Source of the DNA: Onishia taeanensis
GTDB lineage: Bacteria; Pseudomonadota; Gammaproteobacteria; Pseudomonadales; Halomonadaceae
DNA length: 64,000 bases
Direction of reading: 5' to 3'
Assembly (NCBI RefSeq): GCF_003268885.1
Contig: NZ_QLSX01000003.1
Coordinates: forward strand, 1-64,000
Part shown: piece by piece, positions 53,136 to 64,000 of the stretch
Layout of the letters: the number at the start of each line of letters is the position of its first letter
How positions within the stretch are numbered: the first letter of the stretch is position 1
Program-made: the position numbers and the translations under genes
Notes under the pieces: generated by a model
Seen by the model: the letters and a program-made list of their open reading frames with translations, nothing else
Told to the model about the DNA's origin: nothing
Databases searched by the model: none

Positions 53136-53357
53136 ATGCCCGATCTATCCGAAGACTTCCGCCTGCCGGTCGGTTGCCCCAACTGCTCAAGCCACCGCAT
53201 GCGTGTATCTCAGGTGCACAATCCTGACGACAAGGTGTTCTGTGCCTCCTGCAATACTCATGTGTGCCTCTACCACGAGGCCCAGGAGATCATTCGCAAG
53301 GGCGCGGGCAGCGAGAGTGAAGCGCTGCTCGAGGAAGCCGCCAACCGCCAGCGCTGA
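53136..53357 (+). CDS. Small zinc-ribbon-like protein
   Basis: A 73-residue protein with two CxxC pairs (GCPNCSSHRM and FCASCNTHVC), predicted to hold one zinc ion, then a helical acidic tail (AQEIIRKGAG...EEAANRQ). AGGAG precedes ATG 53136. No family recognised with certainty; nucleic-acid or protein binding is only a guess. Followed by a terminator. Confidence 0.8.
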   Translation: MPDLSEDFRLPVGCPNCSSHRMRVSQVHNPDDKVFCASCNTHVCLYHEAQEIIRKGAGSESEALLEEAANRQR

Positions 53358-53408
53358 GCCGGTCGGTAGCCGCGCTCGATCAAGGATGACGTGCAAGACA
53401 CGCTACGC

Positions 53409-53440
53409 AAGACGCCCGCCTGATGGCGGGCGTCTTTGCT
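53409..53440. terminator. Bidirectional terminator between zinc protein and phoH2
   Basis: Perfect 12-bp stem AAGACGCCCGCC / GGCGGGCGTCTT with TGAT loop, followed by TTGCTTG. Separates convergent genes. Confidence 0.85.
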
Positions 53441-53464
53441 TGCAGAGGCTGATGATCTGGCGGG

Positions 53465-54877
53465 CTACAGCAGTTCCTCACCCGCCAGGGCCAGCCGCGA
53501 GCGCTCGACGCTTCTCAGCGTGATATGGCCGGCATGGGGCCAGTCGCGGAAGTTCTGCACCACCGCCGCCATGCCGCAGGTGTTGGCGGTGAGGTAGGGA
53601 GTGTCGATCTGGCCGACGTTGCCCAGACAGACGATCTTGGTGTTGCGCCCGGCGCGGGTGATCAGGGCTTTCAACTGTTTGGGGGTAAAGTTCTGCGCCT
53701 CGTCGATGATCAGGAAGGTGTCATTGAGGGTGCGGCCGCGCATGAAGCCTGGCGAGCGGATCTGTACCCGCGAGCCGATCAGCGACCGGGTGGCGTCATT
53801 GTTCCAGCTCGATGAGCCGTCTTTCTCGTCGCGCAGCAGGTTGTCCATGTTGTCATGGAAGGCGCCCATCCAGGGCGACATCTTCTCTTCCTCGGTGCCG
53901 GGCAAAAAGCCGATGTCTTCGCCCATGGGGATCGGCGCCCGAGTGAAGACGATGCGCTCGAAGCCCTTCATGTCCAGCGTCTGCTGGAGCGCTGCCGCCA
54001 GCGTCATGAAGGTCTTGCCGGTGCCCGCGTTGCCGGCAATGGTCACCAGGTCGATATCCGGGTCCATCAGCAGGTTGAGGGTGAAGTTCTGACGGCTGTC
54101 GTGGGCGTGCACGCCCCACACGCCGGCGTGGTGGCGGTAGTTGGAGAGTAGCTGCAGCCGCGCGCTGTTCGGGCTCAGCTCGCGGATGATGGCTTCGAAG
54201 TTGGCGCCGTTTTCGCAGTCAGAGACCAGCATGCCGACGTGCCAGTCACTGGGCATTTCGCCGCTCAGCTTGTAGTAGGTGTGGTGGTCGGCTCGCTCGA
54301 CCTTGACCTCGACATTGAGCGCTTCCCATAGCCCCACGCCATGCTCGCCGGCGTCCGGGTATACCTTTGCGCCCTCGCTCATGACGTCCTGGTCAGAGAA
54401 AGCGCGGTCGTTGAGATAGTCTTCTACCGGTACCTTGAGGGCGGCGGCCTTGACGCGAAGGTTGATGTCCTTGGTGACCAGAATCACCGAGGCATCCGGG
54501 CGGTCATCGCGCAGCCGACAGGTTTCGGCGAGGATACGGTTGTCCGGACTGTCTTCCAGGTTGTCCAACGGTTTCAGGTCGTTATAGCAGAGGAAGCGCA
54601 GGCGTCCGGTGACGCCGATGGAGCCGGGAATCGGGATGCCGGCCTGGATCTCATCGAAGCTGACCTGGCTGGTGATATCGGAGAGGGTGCGGCTGACTTG
54701 ACGGGCGGTACGGGCGATCTCGCGAATGCCGTTCTTGTGCTTGTCGAGTTCCTCCAGCACGGTCATGGGAATGACCACATCGTGCTCTTCGAACTGATAA
54801 AGGGCGGCAGGATCATGAATCAGGACGTTGGTGTCTAACACGTAAAGCCTGGTGGCTTTCTTGTCGATTCGTACCAT
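53465..54877 (-). CDS. PhoH2-type PIN-PhoH ATPase/ribonuclease
   Basis: A 470-residue protein. Residues about 8-130 are a PIN domain (LYVLDTNVLIHDP); residues about 235-470 are a PhoH ATPase with Walker A GNAGTGKTFMT and Walker B TFLIIDEAQNF. PhoH2 proteins couple RNA unwinding to cleavage. ATG 54877, 11 nt after AGGAG, is chosen; GTG 54889 is too close to that site. No VapB-like antitoxin gene precedes it, unlike mycobacterial phoAT-phoH2. Confidence 0.92.
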   Translation of the reverse strand: MVRIDKKATRLYVLDTNVLIHDPAALYQFEEHDVVIPMTVLEELDKHKNGIREIARTARQVSRTLSDITSQVSFDEIQAGIPIPGSIGVTGRLRFLCYNDLKPLDNLEDSPDNRILAETCRLRDDRPDASVILVTKDINLRVKAAALKVPVEDYLNDRAFSDQDVMSEGAKVYPDAGEHGVGLWEALNVEVKVERADHHTYYKLSGEMPSDWHVGMLVSDCENGANFEAIIRELSPNSARLQLLSNYRHHAGVWGVHAHDSRQNFTLNLLMDPDIDLVTIAGNAGTGKTFMTLAAALQQTLDMKGFERIVFTRAPIPMGEDIGFLPGTEEEKMSPWMGAFHDNMDNLLRDEKDGSSSWNNDATRSLIGSRVQIRSPGFMRGRTLNDTFLIIDEAQNFTPKQLKALITRAGRNTKIVCLGNVGQIDTPYLTANTCGMAAVVQNFRDWPHAGHITLRSVERSRLALAGEELL

Positions 54878-54889
54878 CGGCAGGAACAC

Positions 54890-55324
54890 TCCTTGGTTAA
54901 CGGCAGTTCCGACACTGGCAGTGGGCCCTTACGAGGGCATGACAGTTCAAACCTGATCTCGGCCGGTGTCGCTTCTCCTGTCCTTGCGGTCTCTTGATGC
55001 CTCCTGTCGCTGGGTGGACGTTACCCGATAGCTTTAGCATGAACGCAGTGCACGCGATTCGCCAATCCGATCCCTTTCACGCTGTGGCGACGTAAGCATT
55101 TGCCTGACGCTTCGCTCAGTTGTGCAGTGCATTATTCATTAACCTACCCCATCGCTGTCATGGCGACCAGCCTCTTGAGTGCCTTGTCGTTTCGCCTCGC
55201 CATCGGCGAAATAAGTCGCCAAGACTTGAGCCATATCATTCTCCGAGCGTGACGTTTTCAACTAGCTTTTAAGCATCGGCGTTCATTCGTGGCACGCCGC
55301 CACGCTTGCCCGGAGCCCGGCCAG
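54890..55324. other. 435-bp gap between phoH2 and cbpA
   Basis: Divergent promoter region. No credible gene. CTTGAG at 55171-55176, followed by CTCGCCAT about 17 bp later, loosely resembles a heat-shock sigma promoter, which would suit cbpA, but the match is weak. Confidence 0.4.
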
Positions 55325-56258
55325 TTGGAATTCAAGGATTACTACCAGACGCTCGGGGTGGCAAAGACCGCCACCGCCGAGGAGGTCAAGAAGGCCTACC
55401 GCAAGCTGGCCCGCAAGTATCATCCCGATGTCAGCAAGGAGCCGGATGCCGAAGCGCGCATGCAGGCGATCAATGAGGCCAAGGAAGTCCTCAGCGACCC
55501 TGAGAAGCGCGCTGCCTATGACCAGCTGGGCCAGGACTATCGGGCCGGTCAGGATTTCAGGCCGCCACCGGACTGGGATGCGGGCTTCGAGTTCACCGGC
55601 CGCGGTTTCGAGGGGGCCGAGGCGGACGAGTTCAGCGACTTCTTTGCCAACCTGTTTGGCCAGGCCGGGCGCCGCGAACAGCGCGGCCAGGGTTACCGGA
55701 TGCGCGGCGAGGACCGCCACGCCAAGGTGATGATCGATCTCGCCGATGCCTACCAGGGCGCGACGCGCACCATCACCCTGCAGGTGCCCGAAATGGATGC
55801 TCAGGGCCGGGTGGTGACCCGTCAACACAGCCTCAGTGTGAAGATTCCCAAGGGCGTCAAGGAAGGCCAACACATTCGCCTGACCGGGCAGGGCAGCCCG
55901 GGCATCGGCGGCGGGCCGCCGGGCGATCTGTTTCTGGAAATCCACTTCCACCCCGATCCAGCCTTTCGCGTCGAGGGTCGCGATGTCTACGCCAGCGTGC
56001 CGGTGACGCCCTGGGAGGCGGCGCTGGGAGCCAGCATCGAAACACCCACGCCCGCGGGGCCGGTCAGGCTCAAGGTGCCTGCCGGCTCGCAAAGCGGGCG
56101 TCGGCTGCGCCTCAAGGGGCGCGGTATTCCCGGGCAGGAGCCGGGCGATCTCTATGTGGAGCTTACGGTGGTGCTGCCGCCAGCGGATACCGACAAGGCG
56201 CGCGAGCTCTACGCCACCATGGCACGGGAGCTCGATTTCAATCCGAGGAGGGCTGGTC

Positions 56259-56272
<14 letters not shown>
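55325..56272 (+). CDS. cbpA: CbpA-like DnaJ-class co-chaperone
   Basis: A 315-residue J-protein. The J domain starts at residue 2 (EFKDYYQTLGVAKTATAEEV) with the HPD motif in KYHPDVSK; a G/F-rich linker follows, then two C-terminal substrate domains and dimer tail. It works with DnaK and, in E. coli, binds curved DNA. TTG 55325 fits the family N-terminus exactly and has CGGAG 9 nt before it; GTG 55289 adds unrelated residues. It overlaps cbpM. Confidence 0.9.
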
Positions 56273-58596
<2,324 letters not shown>

Positions 58597-58604
<8 letters not shown>

Positions 58605-59001
58605 CGCACCGAAGCGGGGGAGCGATAAGGACAAGCCGAGCCTCTCCGAGCAGGTCGGGGCCAAGGCGGCGCGTAAGCTCAAGGCGCGCCGTCACAGCGG
58701 CCAGGGCGTCTGGTTCGGGCTCGGCATGATGGGGCTGATCGGCTGGTCGGTGGTGGTGCCGACCCTGCTTGGCGCGATGATCGGAGTATGGCTCGACAAG
58801 CGTCATCCGGGGCCACCGTCCTGGACATTGACGCTTTTGCTGATCGGGTTGGTGATCGGCTGCTGGAATGCCTGGCACTGGGTGTCCAAGGAAGACCGGG
58901 CCATCCACGACGCGCAGCGCAACGGCGATGGGGACGAGCCCAAGACCAAGACAGAGGCCAAGACCCCATCGGGCAATAACGAGGAGCACCGGCGTGACTG
59001 A
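58597..59001 (+). CDS. atpQ: N-type ATPase accessory protein AtpQ (AtpZ/AtpI-like)
   Basis: A 134-residue protein: a basic N-terminus, two membrane helices (GLGMMGLIGWSVVVPTLLGAMIG; TLTLLLIGLVIGCWNAWHW) and a charged tail. AtpQ is a hallmark gene of N-ATPase operons, replacing AtpI; it may help ion supply or assembly. It overlaps atpC by 8 nt and atpR by 8 nt. Confidence 0.88.
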
Positions 59002-59380
59002 GCGATTCAACGGGGTTGGCCCGATAGTTTACGAGGCGTTGTTGACCTGGGCACCGGCGGGGCTGGCGGGCCTGGCGCTTGGCGCCTTCTTCTTCGGTGG
59101 GCTCTACTGGACCGTTCGCCGCGGGCTCGTCTCGACGCGGCCGGCACGGTGGTTTCTGGCGAGCCTCGCAGTGCGCCTGGCGGTGACGCTCTATGGTTTC
59201 TATCTGGTGGCCGGCGATCAGTGGCCGCGGCTGCTGGCCTGCCTGGTGGGTTTTCTGATCGCTCGTGTGGCGGTCACCTGGCTCACCCGCAGGCCTCGCT
59301 CAGCGGATGTCGTCCCAGTGGAGGCCGCCCCGGAGGAAGCCACCCCGGCACAGGAGGTGCGCCATGCGCCTGAGCCCTGA
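58994..59380 (+). CDS. atpR: N-type ATPase accessory membrane protein AtpR
   Basis: A 128-residue protein with three hydrophobic helices (GLAGLALGAFFFGGLYW, FLASLAVRLAVTLYGFYL, LLACLVGFLIARVAVTWL) with Arg residues inside helices 2 and 3, as in N-ATPase AtpR, proposed to interact with the c-ring carboxylates. GTG 58994 overlaps the AtpQ stop, which fixes the start. Confidence 0.88.
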   Translation: MTERFNGVGPIVYEALLTWAPAGLAGLALGAFFFGGLYWTVRRGLVSTRPARWFLASLAVRLAVTLYGFYLVAGDQWPRLLACLVGFLIARVAVTWLTRRPRSADVVPVEAAPEEATPAQEVRHAPEP

Positions 59381-60077
59381 TGAGATCATTTTCTGGCAGT
59401 TCGGCATGCTCAAGCTCAATGCCACCATCCTCTACACCTGGGGGCTGATGCTGGTGCTGGTGGTCGGCGCCTGGCTGATTACCCGCCGGCTGTCGAGTGG
59501 CCATCAGCGTTCGCGCTGGCAGAACCTGCTGGAAATCATCGTCACCGGCATCATCGCCCAGATCCGCGACGTGGGCCTCGATCAGCCGCGTCATTATATT
59601 GGCTTCATCGGCACCCTCTTCCTGTTCGTGGCCGCGGCGAGCCTCGCCACGATCCTCCCCGGCTATGAGCCGCCGACCGGCTCGCTGTCGACCACCGTGG
59701 CCCTGGCGCTGACGGTTTTCGTGGCGGTGCCATTCTTCGGTATTGCCGAGCAGGGCCTCGGCGGCTATCTGCGCTCCTACACGCAGCCGACGGTGGTGAT
59801 GCTGCCCTTCAACATCATCAGCGAGCTGTCGCGGACCCTGGCACTGGCGGTGCGCCTGTTCGGCAACATGATGAGCGGCACCCTGATCATCGCCATTCTG
59901 CTCTCCATCACGCCCTTCCTGTTCCCGGTCATCATGAACCTGCTGGGCCTACTCACCGGCATGGTGCAGGCGTATATCTTCAGCATCCTGGCCACCGTCT
60001 ACATCGCGGCGGCCACCCGCACGCGAAAGCCCGAGCTCAAGGCCGCCGCGCCGGCTGGCGGCGAGATCCCGCCGTGA
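59364..60077 (+). CDS. atpB: N-type ATPase F0 a subunit
   Basis: A 237-residue a subunit with the essential Arg in ALAVRLFGNMMSG and helix markers LPFNIISELSRTLAL and YIFSILATVYIAAA. It forms the ion half-channels against the c ring. ATG 59364 lies inside the end of atpR, after AGGAGG. A 100-bp gap with an imperfect 20-bp repeat (CAATGCGCCTC/CAATACGCCTC) separates it from atpE. Confidence 0.94.
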   Translation: MRLSPDEIIFWQFGMLKLNATILYTWGLMLVLVVGAWLITRRLSSGHQRSRWQNLLEIIVTGIIAQIRDVGLDQPRHYIGFIGTLFLFVAAASLATILPGYEPPTGSLSTTVALALTVFVAVPFFGIAEQGLGGYLRSYTQPTVVMLPFNIISELSRTLALAVRLFGNMMSGTLIIAILLSITPFLFPVIMNLLGLLTGMVQAYIFSILATVYIAAATRTRKPELKAAAPAGGEIPP

Positions 60078-60177
60078 TAGTCGCGGCTATGCCTAAACGG
60101 GCCTCGCTGTTTTTCGCGTCTCATCGCTTTTCTGCAATGCGCCTCGCTACGGATCAATACGCCTCTTGGAGACTTCT

Positions 60178-60459
60178 ATGGACAGCATGACGCTTATCGC
60201 GGTGATCTCGATCTTCACCGCCGGCATCACCACCGGCTTTGGCACCATGGGGCCGGCGTTCAGCGAGGGAAGGGCGGTCGCGACGGCCCTGACGTCACTG
60301 GCCCAGCAGCCGGATGCCTCCGCCACCATTACCCGCACCCTGTTCGTTGGCCTGGCCATGATCGAGTCCACCGCCATCTACTGCTTCGTGGTCTCGATGA
60401 TCCTGATCTTCGCCAACCCCTTCTGGAATCACGTCATCACGCTGGGCTCGGGGTCCTGA
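60178..60459 (+). CDS. atpE: N-type ATPase F0 c subunit
   Basis: A 93-residue double-helix proteolipid. Helix 2 has the ion-binding Glu63 in MIESTAIYCF, with Ser64, Thr65 and Tyr68 spaced exactly as the sodium ligands Glu65/Ser66/Thr67/Tyr70 of Ilyobacter. Helix 1 carries a second carboxylate, Glu30, in PAFSEGRAV in place of the usual Gln. The loop holds AQQPDAS. ATG 60178, behind GGAG, is the family start. The two-carboxylate pattern matters for deciding between sodium and proton coupling. Confidence 0.93.
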   Translation: MDSMTLIAVISIFTAGITTGFGTMGPAFSEGRAVATALTSLAQQPDASATITRTLFVGLAMIESTAIYCFVVSMILIFANPFWNHVITLGSGS

Positions 60460-60462
60460 GCC

Positions 60463-61281
60463 ATGATCATCGACTGGTTCACCGTGCTGGCCCAGCTGCT
60501 CAATTTTGCCATTCTGGTGTGGCTGATGAAGCGATTCCTCTATCAGCCGATCCTGAATGCCATTGACGCCCGGGAGAGCCGGATCGCTGCGACCCTGGCC
60601 GATGCCGATGCCCGGCAGGCCAAGGCCGATGAGGAGCGCGAGCGCTTCAAGGCAAGCAATGCCGAGCTCGAGGCTCAGCGCACGGCGCTGATGGCTACGG
60701 CAAGCGAAGAGGCGGCGACCGAACGTACGCGGCTGCTCGAGGAGGCCCGGCAGGCGGCCGATGACATGCGCGATCAGCGTCAGAATGCGCTGCGCACCGA
60801 GGCCGAGCGGCTTAACCAGACGCTGCGACGCCAGACCCAGGACGAGGTGTTTGCGATGACGCGCCAGGCGCTGAGTGACATGGCCGATGAGGGCCTGGAA
60901 GCGCGCCTGGTCGCGGTGCTCCTCAAACGCCTCGACGAGATGGACGAGGACACCGAGCAGCGCTTCGCTGCGGCGCTCGAGAGTGCGCCGTCCAAGGACG
61001 CCTCGTCAGTCAGGGTGCGTAGCGCCTTTCCCCTGCCCGACGCCCAGCGGGCGGCGATTCGCGAGGCTCTCACTCGGCGCTTTCCCGCTGAGTTTACCCC
61101 TGAGGACCTGGCAACCAGCAGTCGTCTCGAGTTCAAGGTGGCGCCGGAGGTGATCAGCGGCATCGAGCTCACCGTCAACGGCCAGCAGCTTGCCTGGAGC
61201 CTCGAGGGCTATCTCGACGCCCAGGAGCAGGCCGTCGCCGCGCTCCTCAAGGACAGGATCACGCCGGACGCCGCGTCATGA
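60463..61281 (+). CDS. atpF: N-type ATPase b subunit with delta-like C-terminal domain
   Basis: A 272-residue stator subunit, much longer than the usual 156. One membrane helix (about 4-26) is followed by a coiled coil (about 40-135) and then, from about 190, a segment like the C-terminal part of the delta/OSCP subunit ([28 protein letters not shown]). No separate delta gene exists in the operon, as in other N-ATPases, so this protein covers both jobs. Confidence 0.93.
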   Translation: MIIDWFTVLAQLLNFAILVWLMKRFLYQPILNAIDARESRIAATLADADARQAKADEERERFKASNAELEAQRTALMATASEEAATERTRLLEEARQAADDMRDQRQNALRTEAERLNQTLRRQTQDEVFAMTRQALSDMADEGLEARLVAVLLKRLDEMDEDTEQRFAAALESAPSKDASSVRVRSAFPLPDAQRAAIREALTRRFPAEFTPEDLATSSRLEFKVAPEVISGIELTVNGQQLAWSLEGYLDAQEQAVAALLKDRITPDAAS

Positions 61282-62924
61282 AGGATGAGAGCCCCGGTAT
61301 CGGCACCCAAAGCGAGTCTGACGCCGGGAAGGCGTCTGGTCCTGGTGACGTCGCGCCCGAGCAGCCGGCGAGTCTCGAGGCCGTCTTCATCGAGGCTTTC
61401 GCCGACCTGCGCCATACGCGAGAGAATACGCCTTTTTCGCTGTCGACCCGCGAGGTGGGCATCGTCACCAGCGTATCCACCGGCATCGCCCGGGTCGCGG
61501 GCCTGCCCAACGTCGGCTTCGAGGAACTATTGCGCTTTCCCGGCGAGATCTACGGCATTGCCTTCAACATCGACGAAGACGACATTGGGGTGGTGCTGCT
61601 GGGCAACTACTGGCAACTGGAGGCCGGTGATGACGTCGAGCGCACCGGCCGGGTGGTGGATGTGGCGGTGGGCGAGGGCTTGCTTGGGCGCATCATCGAC
61701 CCGCTGGGGCGCGCGCTGGACGGTCAAGGTGCGCTTGCCACCGATGAGCGCCTGCCCATCGAGCGGCCGGCGACGGCGATCATGGATCGCGCCCGGGTCA
61801 GCGTGCCGCTGCAGACCGGCCTCAAGGTCATCGATGCGCTGATCCCGATCGGCCGCGGCCAGCGCGAGCTGATTCTGGGTGACCGGCAGACCGGCAAGAC
61901 CGCCATCGCGCTGGACGCCATCCTCAACCAGCGAGGTCAGGACGTGGTCTGCGTCTACTGCGCGATCGGCCAGCGGGCTTCGGCGGTGGCCAAGGCGGTG
62001 GCCGTGCTGCGCGAAAAGGGAGCGCTTGCCTATACCGTGGTGGTGGTCACCGAGGGCAATCAGCCGCCAGGGCTTTCTTATATTGCGCCCTATGCGGCGA
62101 CCAGCATCGCCGAGCATTTCATGGAGGCCGGCCGCGATGTGCTGATCGTCTATGACGATCTTACCCAGCATGCCCGCGCCTATCGCGAACTGTCGCTGTT
62201 GCTGCGCCGCCCGCCGGGTCGCGAGGCTTTCCCCGGCGATATCTTCTACATCCACTCGCGGCTTCTGGAGCGCGCCACCCATCTACGCGAGGAACTGGGC
62301 GGCGGCTCGCTCACCGCCCTGCCGATCATCGAAACCGAGGCCCAGAACATTGCCGCCTACATTCCCACCAACCTGATCTCGATCACAGATGGCCAGATCT
62401 ACCTGTCACCGACGCTGTTCGAGCTCGGCGTGCTGCCGGCGGTGGACATCGGTCAGTCGGTGTCGCGGGTCGGTGGCAAGGCCCAGCGGGCCGCCTATCG
62501 GGTGGCGGCCGGTGATCTAAAACTGGCCTACGCCCAGTTCGAGGAGCTCGAGACCTTCGTGCGCTTCGGCGCCCGCCTCGACGAGGCTACGCGACAGGTG
62601 CTGGAACATGGCCGACGCATTCGCGCCTGTCTCAAGCAGCCGGCCTTTGCGCCGGTTGCGGTGCCAGCGCAGATCACCCTGCTGCTGGCGCTCGGCGAAG
62701 GGCTGTTCGACTCGCTGCCCCTCGAGAAGATGCCGGCCGCCGAGCAGGCCCTGCACGATGCGGCCGCGACGCTGCCCGAGGCGGTATGCGAGCGCTTCAC
62801 AAGTGCCGACACCCTGAGCGATGAAGACCGTCAGGCGATACTCGACGTGGCCCGCCAGGCGCTGTCTCCGTTTCAGCCGGTCGCCGACGATGCGGCGGCC
62901 GTCGCCAAGGAGGGGGCGTCATGA
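61278..62924 (+). CDS. atpA: N-type ATPase F1 alpha subunit
   Basis: A 548-residue alpha subunit; Walker [21 protein letters not shown], and the arginine-finger region [18 protein letters not shown] through [10 protein letters not shown] are intact. About 40 extra Glu/Ser-rich residues precede the core. ATG 61278 overlaps the atpF stop (ATGA) and its own stop overlaps atpG. Confidence 0.95.
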   Translation: MKDESPGIGTQSESDAGKASGPGDVAPEQPASLEAVFIEAFADLRHTRENTPFSLSTREVGIVTSVSTGIARVAGLPNVGFEELLRFPGEIYGIAFNIDEDDIGVVLLGNYWQLEAGDDVERTGRVVDVAVGEGLLGRIIDPLGRALDGQGALATDERLPIERPATAIMDRARVSVPLQTGLKVIDALIPIGRGQRELILGDRQTGKTAIALDAILNQRGQDVVCVYCAIGQRASAVAKAVAVLREKGALAYTVVVVTEGNQPPGLSYIAPYAATSIAEHFMEAGRDVLIVYDDLTQHARAYRELSLLLRRPPGREAFPGDIFYIHSRLLERATHLREELGGGSLTALPIIETEAQNIAAYIPTNLISITDGQIYLSPTLFELGVLPAVDIGQSVSRVGGKAQRAAYRVAAGDLKLAYAQFEELETFVRFGARLDEATRQVLEHGRRIRACLKQPAFAPVAVPAQITLLLALGEGLFDSLPLEKMPAAEQALHDAAATLPEAVCERFTSADTLSDEDRQAILDVARQALSPFQPVADDAAAVAKEGAS

Positions 62925-63826
62925 TCGAGACCATGGCCAGCCTGCGCCGCAAGATCGACAGTGCCGGCGATCTGCAGTCGGTGGTGCAGACCATGAAGGC
63001 GCTGGCGGCCTCGAGTATCGGCCAGTATGAGCATGCGGTGACGGCCCTTGCCGACTACACCCGCACCGTGGAGCTGGGACTTTCGGCCTGCTTTCGCGAG
63101 GCGGCCCTGGCAACCGCGGCGATAGAGAGAGACAGCCCCGAGACTGCGGCTGGTTCTAGCTCAGGCGTTGGCACGCCAACGGGGCCGGTCAGTGCCGTGG
63201 TGTTCGGCTCCGATCAGGGCCTGGTGGGCCAGTTCAACGACCTGGTGGCCGACGAGGCGTGTCGTGTGCTCGGCGCATTGCCGGGTACGCCGGAGGTGTG
63301 GGCGGTGGGCGAGCGGGTGTACGCCCGGCTGGCCGATGCGGGGCTCGAGCCGGCCGGACAGTTCGGCGTGCCGGGCTCGGTGGAGGGTATCGCGCCCCTG
63401 GTCGGGCAGATCCAGCTTGAAAGTGACGCCCACCGCGATGCCGGCGTCTTTTACGTCTTCCACAACAGACCCAAGCGGGGCTCGCTCTATGAGCCGACCC
63501 ACCAACGCCTGCTGCCCCTCGATGCAGCCTGGCAGCAGCGCCTGTCCAGCATTCCCTGGCCGACCCACAACCTGCCCGAGGTGCTCTGCCAGGGCAGCGT
63601 CACCCTGCGTGGGCTGATCCATGAATACCTGTTCATTTCGCTGTACCAGGCCTGTGCCGAGTCGCTTGCCAGCGAGAACGCCAGCCGGCTGGCGGCGATG
63701 GAGCGCGCCGATCGCAATATCGATGAACTGCTGGAGACGCTTCACGGCACCCTGCATCGCCTGCGTCAGAGCTCGATTGATGCCGAGCTTTTTGATGTCA
63801 TCTCAGGCTTTGAGTCTCAGCGCTAG
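62921..63826 (+). CDS. atpG: N-type ATPase F1 gamma subunit
   Basis: A 301-residue gamma subunit. The N-terminal helix [29 protein letters not shown] and the C-terminal helix ([39 protein letters not shown] in part) form the central shaft; the Rossmann-like middle contains [15 protein letters not shown]. Last gene of the operon. No clear terminator follows within 60 bp; an 8-bp stem GCCACGGG/CCCGTGGC with a 15-nt loop lies at 63887-63917. Confidence 0.93.
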   Translation: MIETMASLRRKIDSAGDLQSVVQTMKALAASSIGQYEHAVTALADYTRTVELGLSACFREAALATAAIERDSPETAAGSSSGVGTPTGPVSAVVFGSDQGLVGQFNDLVADEACRVLGALPGTPEVWAVGERVYARLADAGLEPAGQFGVPGSVEGIAPLVGQIQLESDAHRDAGVFYVFHNRPKRGSLYEPTHQRLLPLDAAWQQRLSSIPWPTHNLPEVLCQGSVTLRGLIHEYLFISLYQACAESLASENASRLAAMERADRNIDELLETLHGTLHRLRQSSIDAELFDVISGFESQR

Positions 63827-63935
63827 AGGATTGTGGCGCCTTGAGCGCAGAGGCCGCCAGGAGCGTCAACAGGGCGTAGTGTGAGGCCACGGGACGATGC
63901 CGAGCACCTACCCGTGGCGTTGGCAGGGGGCTGTG

Positions 63936-64000
63936 TCAGCCGAGCTTCCCCAGTACGGTATCGGCGCTGCTCTCGTCAACGCCCTTGGCGTCGACGCCCA
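63936..64000 (-). CDS. Partial gene, C-terminal 20 residues only
   Basis: The minus-strand frame entering from the right edge ends in GVDAKGVDESSADTVLGKLG and TGA at 63936-63938. Codon use fits the neighbours. Too short to assign a family; the gene would converge on the N-ATPase operon. Confidence 0.4.
   Translation of the reverse strand, partial: GVDAKGVDESSADTVLGKLG

Overview
The window looks like chromosomal DNA of a halophilic gammaproteobacterium, most likely Halomonas or a close relative. This is inferred from the GC-rich, codon-biased genes, the many secondary and TRAP transporters, an N-type ATPase operon, a DddA/DddC-like 3-hydroxypropionate pair (a combination described in Halomonas), DUF6164 and DUF938 proteins, and a haloarchaeal-style DUF7282 protein. 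No rRNA, tRNA, CRISPR array or complete insertion sequence was seen.

Region 1 (1-5760) is accessory DNA. It holds an orphan AbiEi-type antitoxin and a P2-like lysogeny switch: a C-type repressor facing a Cox-like gene broken by an in-frame TAG, with two perfect inverted repeats between them. Behind the repressor lies a strongly AT-rich two-gene module, an AAA ATPase and a subtilisin-like protease, that matches the IetAS anti-phage/plasmid-stability family. A FitAB (VapBC-type) toxin-antitoxin pair follows. No integrase or structural phage genes are visible, so this is a prophage or satellite remnant carrying defence cargo.

Region 2 (5821-16500) is mostly metabolic and regulatory: Ogt plus an Ada-AlkA fusion for alkylation repair, a TauE-type exporter, a DUF7282 secreted protein beside an ECF sigma/anti-sigma pair, an XRE-cupin/AzlC/AzlD amino-acid export operon, an RhtA-like exporter divergent from a second XRE-cupin regulator, and an SSS symporter with a 42-residue membrane companion. 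Region 3 (16500-27400) holds a hydroxyacid dehydrogenase and class II aldolase, a polar amino-acid ABC operon divergent from a TetR regulator and an aminotransferase, SstT, and two gamma-glutamylcyclotransferase-like proteins.

Region 4 (27500-34650) has a cold-shock gene, a TRAP-transporter locus (DctP, TetR, DctQ, DctM, amidohydrolase) with a long TetR-type palindrome upstream, a second AzlC/AzlD pair and YnfA. Region 5 (34700-39400) is an arsenic island: arsC, arsR, a GAPDH and arsJ on one strand, acr3 and a truncated arsH on the other. Region 6 (39400-49600) has a GltB-like FMN protein, a LysR regulator divergent from DddC/DddA-like genes, two L,D-transpeptidase-fold proteins and a second cold-shock gene.

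Region 7 (49800-64000) has an SLC13 carrier, an esterase, a DUF938 protein, PhoH2, CbpA/CbpM and a complete nine-gene N-type F1F0 ATPase operon (atpD-C-Q-R-B-E-F-A-G), translationally coupled to cbpM. A pattern running through the whole window is short degenerate tandem repeats of about 14-16 bp in leaders, and of 15 bp (5 codons) in N-terminal or low-complexity coding segments.
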